Source: Pectinophora gossypiella
Taxonomy: Eukaryota > Arthropoda > Insecta > Lepidoptera > Gelechiidae
Assembly: GCF_024362695.1 (NCBI RefSeq)
Contig: NW_026063284.1
Coordinates: 62,001 to 126,000, forward strand
Length of the DNA stretch: 64,000 nucleotides
Reading direction: 5' to 3'
The notes beneath the pieces are model-generated. The model made no database searches. It was not told the origin of the DNA and saw nothing but the letters and a program-made list of their open reading frames with translations. Shown here one piece after another: positions 53,301-62,854 of the stretch (its first letter is position 1; every line of letters begins with the position of its first letter). Both the position numbers and the translations under genes were made by a program.

Positions 53301-54316
53301 TCCCATGCGTTTATATCATCTAAATAATCACTAATCTTATAATAACCTTTTTTGCAAAGTTTTGAATTTCACTTACTACGATTGACGATATGTCAACAGT
53401 AATATTCAATATCAAAAAAGTAAATTAAAGTAAATTTTATATGCGCACCTGAACCTGCACATTAGTCCAAGTATTTACATGAAAAATGCGTGAATTAAAT
53501 GCGTCTGACCGACTAATCTGCCTTCACAAAGTTGCTTGATAGATGTTCCTCGGAATCTTTTCAGGATTTCTCCCTCAACTATTATAAATCTGGGCCGCAG
53601 GCCATTTATCTTCTCCTTCAACATAATGTTAGGGTCCGAAATCTTGTTTGAACATTTCTGTAGGTACATCATTGCGGGGTAAAACGTATTTTCGACGAGT
53701 ATTTGTCAAACCCTTTGTATATTATTTACATTATTTTAGTAATATAGCATAATATAAGTACATTATAACAATACATATTATCTATCTAGTGATAATTTAC
53801 AATTTTCATGTAAAAATATCACAAAATCATATTCAATTCTCATAAAAAAATAAAATAAAAAACATTACAATCTTAAATGTTAAATTAGTAATGTCGTGAC
53901 ATTTATTTGACTAAGTAAAATAATAGGAATCGAAAGCGGGAAAAGTTACGTTCTATTGTTTTTGATATTACCCGTCCCGGCCGACCATAAACAAAAAAAA
54001 GAAAAATAGTTTTAAATGGCTACCTTCAACGAAACAGTTTCTGTGTTTTCTGTGTTTATTTTCCAACAAGTAATCGAGTGCGACTCCTATTGCGAGATGC
54101 TTGCTTTGATTGAAATGTAATTATTTATTACCCAACCAAATTACGCTTATTAACGAAATAGAAATAAAACTTTTATTGCAAAGAGTTTCCATTTCGAAAA
54201 GTAGCTGGCGGGCGTTGGGAAAGCGCGATCGTGTTTTGTTTTCCGCGAACGAATTTCGAATATTACTTCGCCGCGTCGCTTCGGCCGGCGTAAACATTTC
54301 AAAATTATCTTTTTAG
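53301..54316. other. sequence upstream of the msi coding exon
   Basis: AT-rich, then CpG-containing from about 54200 (GGCGGGCGTTGGGAAAGCG; CGCCGCGTCGCTTCGGCCGG). It could be intron 1 or a proximal promoter. Confidence 0.35.
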
Positions 54317-54379
54317 TCAACTTCTAACTGAGAAGTGGTTGTAATTTGGTGTAAAAGTTGTATTGAAGTGTTTGTGAAG
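54317..54379 (+). other. msi: probable 5'UTR part of the msi exon
   Basis: These 63 bases lie between a plausible splice acceptor (T-rich, ending TTTTAG at 54316) and the msi ATG. They contain no upstream ATG. The sequence just 5' (54190-54300) has several CpGs, so a promoter immediately upstream is the alternative reading. Confidence 0.4.
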
Positions 54380-54533
54380 ATGATGGGATTGTATTCCAGC
54401 AGCGCGCTGGGCGGAGTGGAGGTGTTGGAAGGCGGGCTGGTGGGCGGCGAGCTGACGGCCCACGTGCTGTCGGCGCAGGCCGCCGCGCACCACCACCAGC
54501 AGCAACAGCAACAAATTGCTCAACAACAAATCA
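54380..54533 (+). CDS. msi: musashi (msi), first coding exon
   Basis: This exon encodes 51 residues plus one base. It starts at tandem ATG codons (54380 and 54383), and the second has A at -3 and G at +4. The protein begins MMGLYSSSALGG, continues with a Gly/Glu/Leu-rich stretch and ends in an Ala/His/Gln tract (AHHHQQQQQQ). The exon ends in a strong donor, TCA/GTAAGT, at 54533/54534. The leftover base gives phase 1, which fits exactly the start of the RRM-encoding exon at 56957. Musashi proteins bind RNA with two RRMs and regulate translation in neural and germline stem cells. A low-complexity N-terminus ahead of RRM1 is usual in insect forms. The 63 bases before the ATG follow a possible acceptor (TATCTTTTTAG ending at 54316), so this may be an internal exon with a short 5'UTR and the promoter further upstream. 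The exon is GC-rich compared with its surroundings. Its link to the next exon is inferred from phase and distance, not from a transcript. Confidence 0.75.
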
Positions 54534-54867
54534 GTAAGTTTACAGAAAAGTTTAACGGCTATAACTTCATCATGTTATGTTATTTTAGTGGGCTCTGTTT
54601 TCTGCATTTTGACTCAAAGATGGCCCATTATGCGTGCTATTGTTGACTACATAAGCTTCTTACAGAAGCTCAGAAGCCTCCTGGGGTTTTCTCAGGCTTT
54701 GTGGAGCGACCCCATTCCTTTGAGGATATCCGTTATGCTGACACTGCCATGCATTCCAGGATTACATATGGGGGGCAGTTTCTGCATCCAGACAGCCTCT
54801 ACAGAGTAGGCAGTAAAAACTTGATCATAAAGACCTTGGTTTCACCACTTGATGACAGTAGTCTATA

Positions 54868-54890
54868 ATAATAATAATAACAATAATAAA
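54868..54890. repeat. (AAT)n microsatellite
   Basis: AATAATAATAATAACAATAA in the msi intron. Confidence 0.7.
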
Positions 54891-55061
54891 AAAGTTTATA
54901 CAAGTTTAATTAGTCTATGCAAACTTATTATTTATTCAAGTTACAAGACTTATTATTTATTTAAAGTTAACTTAATTATTAAGTTCTAAGAAATACTTGC
55001 AAAGATATTTATTTTGTTGCAGTTCAATAAATTACAAATTATGTCTCTTGTATAAGTTTTA

Positions 55062-55125
55062 TTTGTTACATAAACAGCCTATATTATGTAGACTTTGTTA
55101 CATAAACAGCCTATATTATGTAGAC
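55062..55125. repeat. 32-bp tandem duplication within a SINE-A tail
   Basis: TTTGTTACATAAACAGCCTA plus TATTATGTAGAC occurs twice, exactly, head to tail. It duplicates a diverged SINE-A terminus. Confidence 0.85.
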
Positions 55126-55537
55126 CGCTGCTGGGCACAGGCCCCCCTTAATCAAATTAAAATCAAATCAAAATCTTTATTTGTATACAAAAGGGTGTTA
55201 CATAAAGTTATTACAATCTCTGTATTCAGCCTGTTAGTAGGCATACAAATAGTGGCTTGTTATTTAAGTACTTGATATTAAATTCAAAATTTTATCAGTA
55301 GGATTTTTAGCAGAGATGTCAATTTGAAGATAAAGATACATGTATATTACTTAAGATTATTATCCGTTAGGTATTCATGGATGTTATAATAGGCTTCATC
55401 AAGTAGGAGTATGCTCCATACTCCACCACCCTGCTCCACTGCGGGTTGGTGTAAGTTTACAGCAAATAGCCGGAACCAATTGCTTGCCATGCCCTCTGAA
55501 GCATGGAATCATCTTACTTTTTCAGTCAACCAGGTGA
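55126..55537 (-). repeat. SINE-A, diverged and interrupted
   Basis: CGCTGCTGGGCACAGGCCCC breaks off at about 55150. The copy resumes at about 55412 (TATGCTCCATACTCCACCAC) and runs to the core (AGCATGGAATCATCTTAC). The intervening sequence has a CAAAATCTTTATTTGTATAC terminus typical of a LINE tail in reverse. Confidence 0.65.
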
Positions 55538-55840
55538 TGTTAGGTTGGTTTGGACACGTAGAGCGGATGAAGGATAATAGGATTGCAAAAGCGGTATATA
55601 AAGCGAAAGTTGATGGTAGGGCTGGCAGAGGAAGACCGAGAAGGACTTATGATGACCAAATTGGAGATGTCCTTAGAAAAGGTTTAATACGATCTACTCT
55701 GAACCGGCGTGCGTGTATGAAGCGATTGATGAATGTGGAGGAAGCAAGAGAAGTGTGTCAGGATCGAAGCAAATGGAATTCTGTAGTCTCTGCTTACCCC
55801 GGTGGGAAGTAGGCGTGAGTTTATGTATGTATGTATGTTT
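55538..55840 (+). mobile_element. LINE-D 3' end in the msi intron
   Basis: From GTTAGGTTGGTTTGGACACG to GTTTATGTATGTATGTATG. The ORF tail MLGWFGHVERMKDNRIAKAV to YPGGK is uninterrupted, so the copy is young. It lies in the same orientation as msi between its two coding exons. Confidence 0.85.
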
Positions 55841-56106
55841 TCTTATTTAGTTAGCCTGCTCTTAGTGGTCGGCTGCTCTTCATTATTATTTTCAGCTTAT
55901 CGGCATGTATGTATGTACTGAACTAAATAAAATATGCAGTTTCTCTTAATTTCTAACATAACGGACAATTGTTATAGATGATAAACTCAACCCTTGCTAC
56001 CATAATGTTCATCATATCCATTATGCCAATGTCCATTGCCTATTGTGCTTATGTTTTATTTGTATGTTAATGTCCTTTATATATGTTGTTGTGCAATAAA
56101 GTATTA

Positions 56107-56126
56107 TTGATTGATTGATTGATTGA
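56107..56126. repeat. (ATTG)n microsatellite
   Basis: GATTGATTGATTGATTGATC after GCAATAAAGTATTATTGA, which is itself a LINE-type terminus (about 56090-56106). Confidence 0.8.
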
Positions 56127-56186
56127 TCCATCACAGGACTTGAGAATTGTGGAATAGGGCATGAAGGAAACAATTATTATTTCTTT

Positions 56187-56450
56187 CTCTCTCTCTCTAT
56201 TTAAGAGCTGCGCTCTTGTCGGTGGAGTAATCGCCATTCCTCTCTTCTTCCCGCCAAAACCTTCACCTCCCGATACGACACGACCTGCACCTTCTCTTTT
56301 ATTTGTTTCATAAATGTTATCCTAGGTCTACCCCTTCCTCTCTTCCCTTCAATTTTTCCTTCTATAATATTTGTTATAAATGAATCGTGTCGTATCAGGT
56401 GGCCAATCATATTTCCTCTCCAGTTCTCTATAGTCTTCAATATGGTTCAT
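56187..56450 (-). pseudogene. LINE-E ORF tail
   Basis: Reverse copy of the 26372 element, almost identical: GHLIRHDSF, GKRGRGRPRITFMKQI, ending LLHRQERSS. CTCTCTCTCTATTTAAGAG marks its 3' end. It is a 5'-truncated dead copy in the msi intron. Confidence 0.75.
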
Positions 56451-56589
56451 TATTTCTTTACCTTTGTTTATTTAAAAACGTTTTATAATTTTCTATGTTT
56501 TCCCCGCCATTTCCCTGTCATTCCGCAATCATCTCTCTCGCTCACTCGTCGCTCTCTCTTTCACAACAGTAGCTGCAAACTGTCTCCCT

Positions 56590-56745
56590 ACATGTGGCTC
56601 TGCCCACCCCATTAATAATAATAAATAAAATAATAAAAAAGTTTATTTAGGTAAAATCTACGACACACATATACATTTACAACATTAAAATATACACACA
56701 TTAACATTAATATTTAGGCCATTTGGGATTACGGGTGTGAGTTTT
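56590..56745 (+). mobile_element. LINE-D2 tip split by an AT-rich insert
   Basis: ATGTGGCTCTGCCCACCCCA is separated from TGGGATTACGGGTGTGAG by about 110 bases (about 56615-56724) beginning ATAATAATAAATAAAATAAT. Confidence 0.6.
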
Positions 56746-56769
56746 ATATGCCTTTTATGATATTCATTA

Positions 56770-56855
56770 TACATACATACATAAACTCACACCTATTTCC
56801 CACCGGGGTAAGCAGAGACTATAGAATTCCATTTGCTTCGATCCTGACACACATT
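56770..56855 (-). repeat. LINE-D 3' tip
   Basis: CATACATACATAAACTCACA to TTCGATCCTGACACAC, about 100 bases before the msi exon. Confidence 0.8.
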
Positions 56856-56956
56856 ATACTGATTTTCATTATATTTATAATAAAACATTATGGCATAAGC
56901 CTAAGCGAAATAGAACAAACAAATCAACTTAAACATAGCTCAACCGTTCTTCGCAG

Positions 56957-57147
56957 AAACGTCACCCTCTTCGGGGCGCTCCACCCCGGTCCCCCAGGCC
57001 TCCAACCCTGGGACGACATCGCCGTCTCCGAGCAAGCTGTTCGTCGGGGGCCTGAGCTGGCAGACGAGCTCGGAGAAGCTCCGGGAGTACTTCGCAATGT
57101 TCGGAGCGGTTACCGACGTGTTGATCATGAAGGACCCAGTAACACAG
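56957..57147 (+). CDS. msi: musashi (msi), second coding exon with the first half of RRM1
   Basis: This internal exon has acceptor TTCTTCGCAG ending at 56956 and donor CAG/GTTAGT at 57147/57148. It is 191 bases long and enters in phase 1, completing the AAA codon begun in the 54380 exon. It leaves 63 further codons. The first 25 are a Thr/Ser/Pro-rich linker (TSPSSGRSTPVPQ...). RRM1 then starts with KLFVGGLSWQTSSEKL (RNP2 is LFVGGL), followed by REYFAMFGAVTDVLIMKD and PVTQ. The wording LFVGGLSWQTSS and TDVLIMKDPVTQ matches the Drosophila Msi type better than the Rbp6/vertebrate MSI type (MFIGGLSWQT...), as I recall them. The RNP1 half (RGFGFITF in relatives), RRM2 and the C-terminus must lie in exons beyond 64000, so the following intron exceeds 6.8 kb. 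A longer open frame over the same bases is out of frame with the RRM. Confidence 0.88.
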
Positions 57148-57624
57148 GTTAGTGGAGCATGGTGGTGGGGATGGGTTTGTGCTGGGGAGATGATGGATAC
57201 AAAAGAGTTTTTAACAAGCACTTTATCAATCAGAAGATGTGAGTCGCGTAAGATTATTTTAAATAGAAATACAAAATACTTTATTTTTTTTGGTTATGGC
57301 AATGGGTCGCTTAGGAATACGACCATTCTGCCAGTGTCGAAGTGATCAGAAAACAAACTGGAAAAATTTGACAGGTTGAAAAATTTTAAACTGTAGGTAG
57401 AGAGCAAAACCACGAGTTAACCAGCAACAAGACAAAACAGGACGTCACAAAACGTAACGCGCCGCGAGTTATATCGACGGTTTTGACCCAGCGAATGCTG
57501 TCTACGTGGATAGACTTTGTACTGCTATTGGTCGGTTGCCGTGCCGCGAGAGTTGGCGTCTACAGGAATGTGTGTTTGTTTTTTCTTTGACTGTGACGAG
57601 AAAACAACTTCTGTACCAATTTAC
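57148..57624. other. msi: msi intron, start
   Basis: It begins at the GTTAGT donor. No repeat shared in the window and no further exon is seen. Confidence 0.5.
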
Positions 57625-58274
57625 CCCTCCGGACTCGTGGTCACACCAGGTTGTCACACCAGTATGACAAACAGGATTTTTTTTCTTGTTTGTCACACCG
57701 CTAATAATACAACACCTTTTATCCTGACTTGTCATTATAAGTAGTGCTGTGTTTATCGGTGTATAAATTAAAATTGATTTTATTTACGAAATTATACTTT
57801 AACAGAAACTTATCGCTATCGGGTCGATTAATTCTTTCAAACATTTTTCCTCTCAGACGACGCCTTGAGCCGAGGTTCGCGCCCAATTGGGCACCCTCAG
57901 GCCTGTTGTCTTAAATGTTGTACCGGGTGAGAGCCTTCAGCGCTCCCCATTTGTCCGGCCAAGTAGTTAATGCGATAATATGACTTATTATCAAATCAAA
58001 CAAAAAATCTGGTAATTATGGAAACATCCATTAGGTCGCCAGGGATAGAAGATAGGAATAAACAAAAAGAATGTGCTATTAAACATAATTAATCTCTTTG
58101 CACAAATATAATGCCTTATGGCAAATATCTATATATTTTTTATCATAGGGATATTCTCCACACTAACAATGGTGTGATAAAAGGTGTTGTATTGTTAGCG
58201 GTGTGACAAACAAGAATAAAATACCTGTTTGTCATACTGGTGTGACAACCTGGTGTGACCACGAGTCCGGAGAG
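57625..58274. mobile_element. 650-bp inverted-repeat element, hAT-like TSD
   Basis: Arms of about 90 bases: CTCCGGACTCGTGGTCACAC and CAGGTTGTCACACCAG on the left and their complements on the right, ending CCACGAGTCCGGAGAG. The flanks CAATTTAC (57617-57624) and CAAATTAC (58275-58282) form an 8-bp direct repeat with one mismatch. It contains a LINE-G insert and no coding sequence. Confidence 0.75.
57812..57973 (+). mobile_element. LINE-G inside the 650-bp element
   Basis: ATCGGGTCGATTAATTC to TCCGGCCAAGTAGTTAATGC. It ends before the usual GTCACGTC tail. Confidence 0.75.
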
Positions 58275-58747
58275 CAAATTACATTAAGAACTTTACAAAT
58301 CTACTTACAATGTTAACTTACTCAAAGTATGAGACGCATCATCTGATTAAAATGAATAGGTAAACCAATAAAACTTTCAAATACTATTTTTATGGTCACA
58401 AGTATTTGATCATCTCCACAGCATTATTACTTTATTTATTTTTATTATATTTTATATTTGTATTGTAAACAAGACATGTTTTAAATAAAATCTTGCTTAC
58501 AAATGCTTTTACAACAAAATTATTCTTAAGCATAAAAAAACATAATAATATATTTTATCAATTATTATCATTATTTATCATATTTAAGAGTACAAGGGGA
58601 ATGCTACACGCACTTTAGTTAGGCATTTCAGCTATAATCGACCTTTATACATATAAGAATTGCCTAATGTTAATTATGTTTGCATTCGTAGTATGGCATA
58701 TGCGGCTTATATCGCGGGGTTCGTGCACTGAACGCAGACAGCTTATC
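58275..58747. other. msi intron, AT-rich, nothing recognised
   Basis: No shared repeat apart from short A/T runs. Confidence 0.35.
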
Positions 58748-58892
58748 TACGGTCACGAGCATTAATATGTATACACTTTGGTACCATTTCACATTAACTT
58801 TTTTGACTTTAAATGTAAGTCTCACTAAATGTCAAATATGTTAGTGCGACAGAGTCCTAAAGTGGGTACATTATATTGTTCATGACTGTACA
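58748..58892. mobile_element. MITE-K, intact
   Basis: CTACGGTCACGAGCATTAAT to TATTGTTCATGACTGTAC. Confidence 0.85.
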
Positions 58893-58924
58893 TAGACAGC
58901 ATAATGTTTGAAGCCTTACCAGGC

Positions 58925-59266
58925 GCGAATCAGCGCTCCCGATTTGTCTGACCAAGTAGTTAATACCATTTGCGGTATATCTACAATCTTCTATCTGGTG
59001 TCAGGGTTACTATTGAGCCGCCAAAAGCCCCTGACATGGCTCATGCAACGACTACTTACATCAGTAAGTAGTAACCGGGACCAACGGCTTAACGTGCCTT
59101 CCGGAGCACGGATCGTCTTACTTTCGGACAGTCTGGTGATCAGCCAGTACTGTCTTAACCAAACTAGGGATTACAAAGTGATTTTTGTGACATGTTCCCA
59201 CCGGGATTTGAATTGGGGACCTCCGGATCGTGAGGCTAACGCTCAACCACTGGACCACGCAGGCCG
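58925..59266 (-). repeat. LINE-G scrap then SINE-C
   Basis: A LINE-G scrap on + (GCGCTCCCGATTTGTCTGAC, 58930-58985) is followed by SINE-C in reverse (TCTGGTGTCAGGGTTACTAT to CAACCACTGGACCACG). Confidence 0.8.
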
Positions 59267-59552
59267 TTGCATGTACCATACTATATAAATACGGGGTTTA
59301 GTGTTTGTGGCATTCCCTGACAAGGATAAATCAATTATGGACTTTTGAGACACGACTCTTGTCTGACTATGTAAAAAAAAATTGACGTATGTGTCTATGA
59401 GCGCTATTACATCTGTCAAACACGCACCGACAAAATCTGTACCGACGAAGTTTAGAAAAATCGACCTTATACTTCACTACAATCATAATTTGAACGGGTA
59501 ATATTCTGTTTGCCATAAAACCGTGGTTTGTGATCAATCTTTTGACCAACAG

Positions 59553-59930
59553 TGGTGCTAATTCCTGTAAATACCATCTAATTTTATTTTAAGTTATATC
59601 TGTCATTTTCTTATCCGCCGAAAAGGAAAGGGACGGGTAATCGACAAGCATAAAATTTATGGAACACACGTCAATTTTAAGCACAAATCTAAACCAACCG
59701 TCTAAAAATTTTACATCCGCCAATAACCCGACACAGTTAAGTAGACAGCGCGTCAAACGGATTGCATACCAGCGACGTACGTTTTGATTCGCCCGGGTTA
59801 TTCATTCATTTACTCATTCTTCCTAAAATTTAGAGCTGTGAATCATCCGTCCCTTTCCTTTTCGACGGATATGAAAATGACGGATATAACTTAAAATAAA
59901 ATTAGGCGGTGTCTACAGGAATCGGGGCCA
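59553..59930. mobile_element. MITE-H, full length
   Basis: TGGTGCTAATTCCTGTAAAT to CTACAGGAATCGGGGCCA; very close to the copy at 4397. Confidence 0.9.
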
Positions 59931-60477
59931 TTATATGACTATAACGATCACAGTGTCACACACCGGACACTTCATACAAAACACTTCATTTTACACAGAC
60001 ACTACACATTGTCATTATCGTACAGTCACGAGCAATATCATGTACCTTAGAACCCTGTCGCACTATCGTATTTGACAGTTAATGAGAATTACGGTTTAAT
60101 TTGTCAAAAAAGGTAATGTGACGTGGTTTCAAAGTGTATATGTCGTGGCCAGATCATAGAATTGACCATTTCATGAAATTATCGACCATTTCATGAAATG
60201 GTCGTATTTCATGAAATGGCCAACTTCAACTGACCATATCGTTTAAACGTCAGCGTTTAATGATATTTCCATCCACGTTTGGCCATATCATTAATGTAGG
60301 GTGTCCATGATAAGTGGTGTAATAAAAACGCGAAATAAGGTAGGAAATAATGTATTACTCTAGTACAAAGTACAAAAATGTTTAAAAGTCAATTAAAAAT
60401 TAAAAAGTCATTTTCGATTAACGGAGTGTTGATGTAGTTGACATATACGCCGTAACTGCATCTCGCTTTGAAGTCGT

Positions 60478-60690
60478 CGTCATATTTTTTGACACTATTT
60501 CATGCCATTGGTCATCATTCAGTATACTTTTCGTGTGTAAGATAAACATACTGGCGGCGTAGGGGTGGCCCAAGGGCCACCCCCGCCGCACCCTAACCTA
60601 CTGTTATGCCTTGTAAAAATTATAAAAAAAAGGATTATGATAATTTAAATTATGACAAAAACATTTATGCGTTTTAATAGAATCCTGTTT
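60478..60690 (-). repeat. core shared with the 8819 element
   Basis: Inverse of parts of 9043-9395: GTCATCATTCAGTATACTTT, GGCGGCGTAGGGGTGGCCC, GGCCACCCCCGCCGCACC, ATTATGACAAAAACATTTAT. GGGTGGCCCAAGGGCCACCC is a perfect hairpin. Confidence 0.8.
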
Positions 60691-60741
60691 CAAGTAGTTA
60701 ATGCCATCTGCGGCATATCTACAATAAGTCACGTCAAAAAA
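60691..60741 (+). mobile_element. LINE-G 3' tip in Big-TIR
   Basis: CAAGTAGTTAATGCCATCTG to AAGTCACGTCAAAAAAAG, 51 bp. It cuts the - strand coding relic. Confidence 0.8.
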
Positions 60742-60891
60742 AGAAACTTTACGGACAGTAGGATCGTCTATATTTTTCTTTTTTAAAATTAATATCTCTT
60801 CATTCGCAGTTTTAATTATATCATATTTTGAAATCCAATAATAGTCCATTGATTTACGTAGCGTGGTCACTCGACCTTCATTATTTGCCAT
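60738..60891 (-). pseudogene. integrase-type coding relic in Big-TIR (tentative)
   Basis: It starts at ATG (60891) and reads MANNEGRVTTLRKSMDYYW, ISKYDIIKTANEEILILKKK, NIDDPTVRKVSF, then runs into the inserted LINE-G tip. The pattern K-x-x-D-Y-Y-x-x-x-K-Y-D-I resembles the short region before the H2C2/integrase core in KRAB-A/SCAND3-like and Ginger-type integrase proteins. The start is preceded by an acceptor-like TTTATTTTTAG, so it may be a second exon. No catalytic residues are present. The assignment is recall-based. Confidence 0.35.
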
Positions 60892-60896
60892 ATAAC

Positions 60897-61052
60897 CTAA
60901 AAATAAAAATAAAGTTGCTGTCTACTGTTAATACGAGTTTTTCTTTTCACCTTAGTGTCAAAACATTGCTTCAATGCACTTTTATCTTGTATTTGCTCAT
61001 TATTATTCGTATTATTCGCGTTCACACAAGAATAATTATTGTCCGCCGCCAT
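60897..61052 (-). pseudogene. 51-codon open frame upstream of the integrase-type relic
   Basis: ATG at 61052 in good context (CATAATGG). The peptide starts MAADNNYSCVNANNTNNNEQ, continues QDKSALKQCFDTKVKRKTR and stops at 60897. Codons are asparagine-rich. A possible donor AAG/GTGAAA would give a 54-base intron into the next frame, but in the wrong phase for the 60891 ATG. It may be the decayed first exon of the same transposon gene. No family is recognised. Confidence 0.3.
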
Positions 61053-61321
61053 TATGCAAAACATAAACAAAGCGACACCAGCGCCACTACCGGTGGATAA
61101 TGTTACTATTTTACGATATGATCGCTAACGTTTGGCCATATCATGAAGTAATCATGCATTTAGTTGGTCATATCGTTAAACGTTTTGTGTTCATTGATCT
61201 GGCCAAACCACATCATGATGTGGCCAACGAATGTTGTTCTATTTCATGAAATACGACCATTTCATGAAATGGTCGATCATTTCATGAAATGATCAATTCT
61301 ATGATATGGCCACGATATATA

Positions 61322-61498
61322 CATAATTAAAACACATAATAACGGGTTCTTACCGCGTTTAAATGGGGATATGAGACTCCCGATATTTCGACACTGTTGC
61401 AAGTGCCATGATCACGGGATGACTGATGAGATTGGAGTGGAGTAGGTAGATCCATAAGGGTGTTTTAATTATGATAATAACCGCGTAAACTTAAAACA
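61322..61498 (-). mobile_element. Penelope-like element fragment, second copy
   Basis: Nearly identical to 15592-15800 but lacking about 30 internal bases (the TACGGGCAGACATATCTG part). It lies directly beside the right end of Big-TIR. It contains the second hammerhead-like motif. Confidence 0.5.
61353..61418 (-). ncRNA. candidate hammerhead-type ribozyme motif, second copy
   Basis: Same 66-base arrangement as 15620-15685: core GUGAUCA (complement within 61408-61415), stem II GGCACU..AGUGUC, GAAA. The unusual G3/C8 pair is the same in both copies. Confidence 0.4.
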
Positions 61499-61644
61499 AT
61501 GTATAAGTGTATACATGTTAGTATTCGTGACCGTACACGCGCATCTGTGTGTGTGACGTCTAAACAAAGACCGAGGGGGTGATGTAAACCTAGCTCAGCC
61601 GCTGGTGGGGAGCGGAGAGTTTTCTGGGCGAGTTCGCTCCATCT

Positions 61645-62112
61645 TAACGAAAACTTTGAGGAATGATTCAGGCCATAATTCTGAATTGATATCAAGTGGA
61701 ATTTTCCGTCGCAAAAGTATGGAACAGAAAATAATTTAAATAAGCTCTAAAATTTTCATGACTTCTCCGACAGGAAATTCCACTTGATATCGACTCAGAA
61801 TCATGGTCTGAATCATCCCTTTCAGTATTCGTTACAGTGTCACTAACACCCATACCTACTTGTATGGCTACTGTATGTACTTGTATGGGGTGTAAGTGAC
61901 ATCGTAACGAATACTGAGAGGGATGATTCAGCTGATTATTCTGAGTTAATATCAAGTGGAATTTTCCATCGCAAAAGTATAGAATTAAAAATAATTAAAA
62001 AAAAAACTAAAAAAATAACATGAATTTTGCGACGGAAAATTCCACTTGATATTAACTCAGAATCATGGTCTGAATCATCCCTGAGTATTCGTTACGATGT
62101 CACTAACACCCG
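61645..62112. mobile_element. MITE-I dimer, both units intact
   Basis: Unit 1 is 61645-61852 (its outer end replaced by other repeat sequence CTGGGCGAGTTCGCTCCATC). The spacer is ACCCATACCTACTTGTATGG to ACTTGTATGGGGTG. Unit 2 is 61882-62112, ending GATGTCACTAACACCCGTA. Confidence 0.85.
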
Positions 62113-62589
62113 TATAACAGTGTGTGTGTGACAGTGTTTAATAAGGTCGATTTTTCTTTAAATCGTAAGTTATGATTGACGAATGATTGAAATATGTAAT
62201 ATAGCTCTATGATTAATTTAAATGAGAATCTAAACAAGGTTTCGTACATTGGTTTATCTTTTCCCTACCAAAAATATTTTCCGATAAATTACAAAAGGAA
62301 CGCTGAGTGAATTAAATTAAGAATAATTATGATACTGTGTAATGTTTTGTCTTCTGTGAGACAGCGGTAGGCGCGCCGGAGCCCTATGGTCAGTGTACAG
62401 GGATAGGATAATTATAGTCTGTAGGTCGTTGAAGTGTTGCCATATATAAAAAAAATATTTATTCAGTAACTTTTGAGATTGTATTGCCATTTCACTTTTG
62501 TCTGTCTTCCCGACTGTATTAACCCTTTCACGAGCAGAGGCCATTGGTCATTGATGGTTTATAATAGATAAAAAATAAACATTAAAAAA
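62113..62589. other. msi intron, no feature recognised
   Basis: AT-rich unique sequence. Confidence 0.3.
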
Positions 62590-62828
62590 TAATTGTTGCT
62601 TGATATTTGGATCACATTATGTATAGAATTATGTTTCTACCTATATTGCTTCTCTTTATTTTGATCAGAATAATAATGGGTGGAAGATGTGTCTGGGTGT
62701 AATAAAAAGGGTCATCATTTATACCCGAAAACAAAGATTAAAGATGCATAAATATGTCTGTTATCCAAGAAAGTAGTAGGTTAAACGGAGGCAAATCTGT
62801 ACAGAGCCATCATAGGAACATAGCCAGG
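62590..62828 (+). repeat. repeat Q
   Basis: Partner of 41122-41365: TTGTTGCTTGATATTTGGAT to TAGGTTAAACGGAGGCAAAT. Confidence 0.7.
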
Positions 62829-62854
62829 AAACTCCCTCAGTGTAGCACTCTGAC

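Larger units (their letters stand above)
60142..61315. mobile_element. Big-TIR element, complete
   Basis: About 1,174 bp. The left end GTCGTGGCCAGATCATAGAA and the right end (read back) TCGTGGCCATATCATAGAAT are inverted. Long subterminal regions hold repeated palindromes TTTCATGAAA, with TGGTC/GACCA and GGCCATATCAT units. TATAT flanks both sides (60137-60141, 61316-61320). The interior holds a core shared with 9043-9395, a LINE-G tip and - strand coding relics. It is probably a decayed or non-autonomous DNA transposon. The superfamily is not identified. Confidence 0.7.
60022..61535. mobile_element. MITE-K, inverted, containing Big-TIR and a Penelope-like segment
   Basis: The K start TACAGTCACGAGCAATATC runs to 60141. 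The K end (GTATACATGTTAGTATTCGT, then GACCGTAC) reappears at about 61510-61535. Everything between was inserted later. Confidence 0.75.

Noticed and set aside
56748..57152. 134-codon open frame overlapping the msi exon
   Set aside because: It is out of frame with the RRM, begins in LINE-D sequence and runs through the acceptor.
60604..60737. C-terminal part of the - strand frame starting at 60891 (FDVTYCRYAADGINYL)
   Set aside because: This part is the reverse translation of LINE-G; it recurs at 41772-42074. Only the first 50 or so codons may be real.
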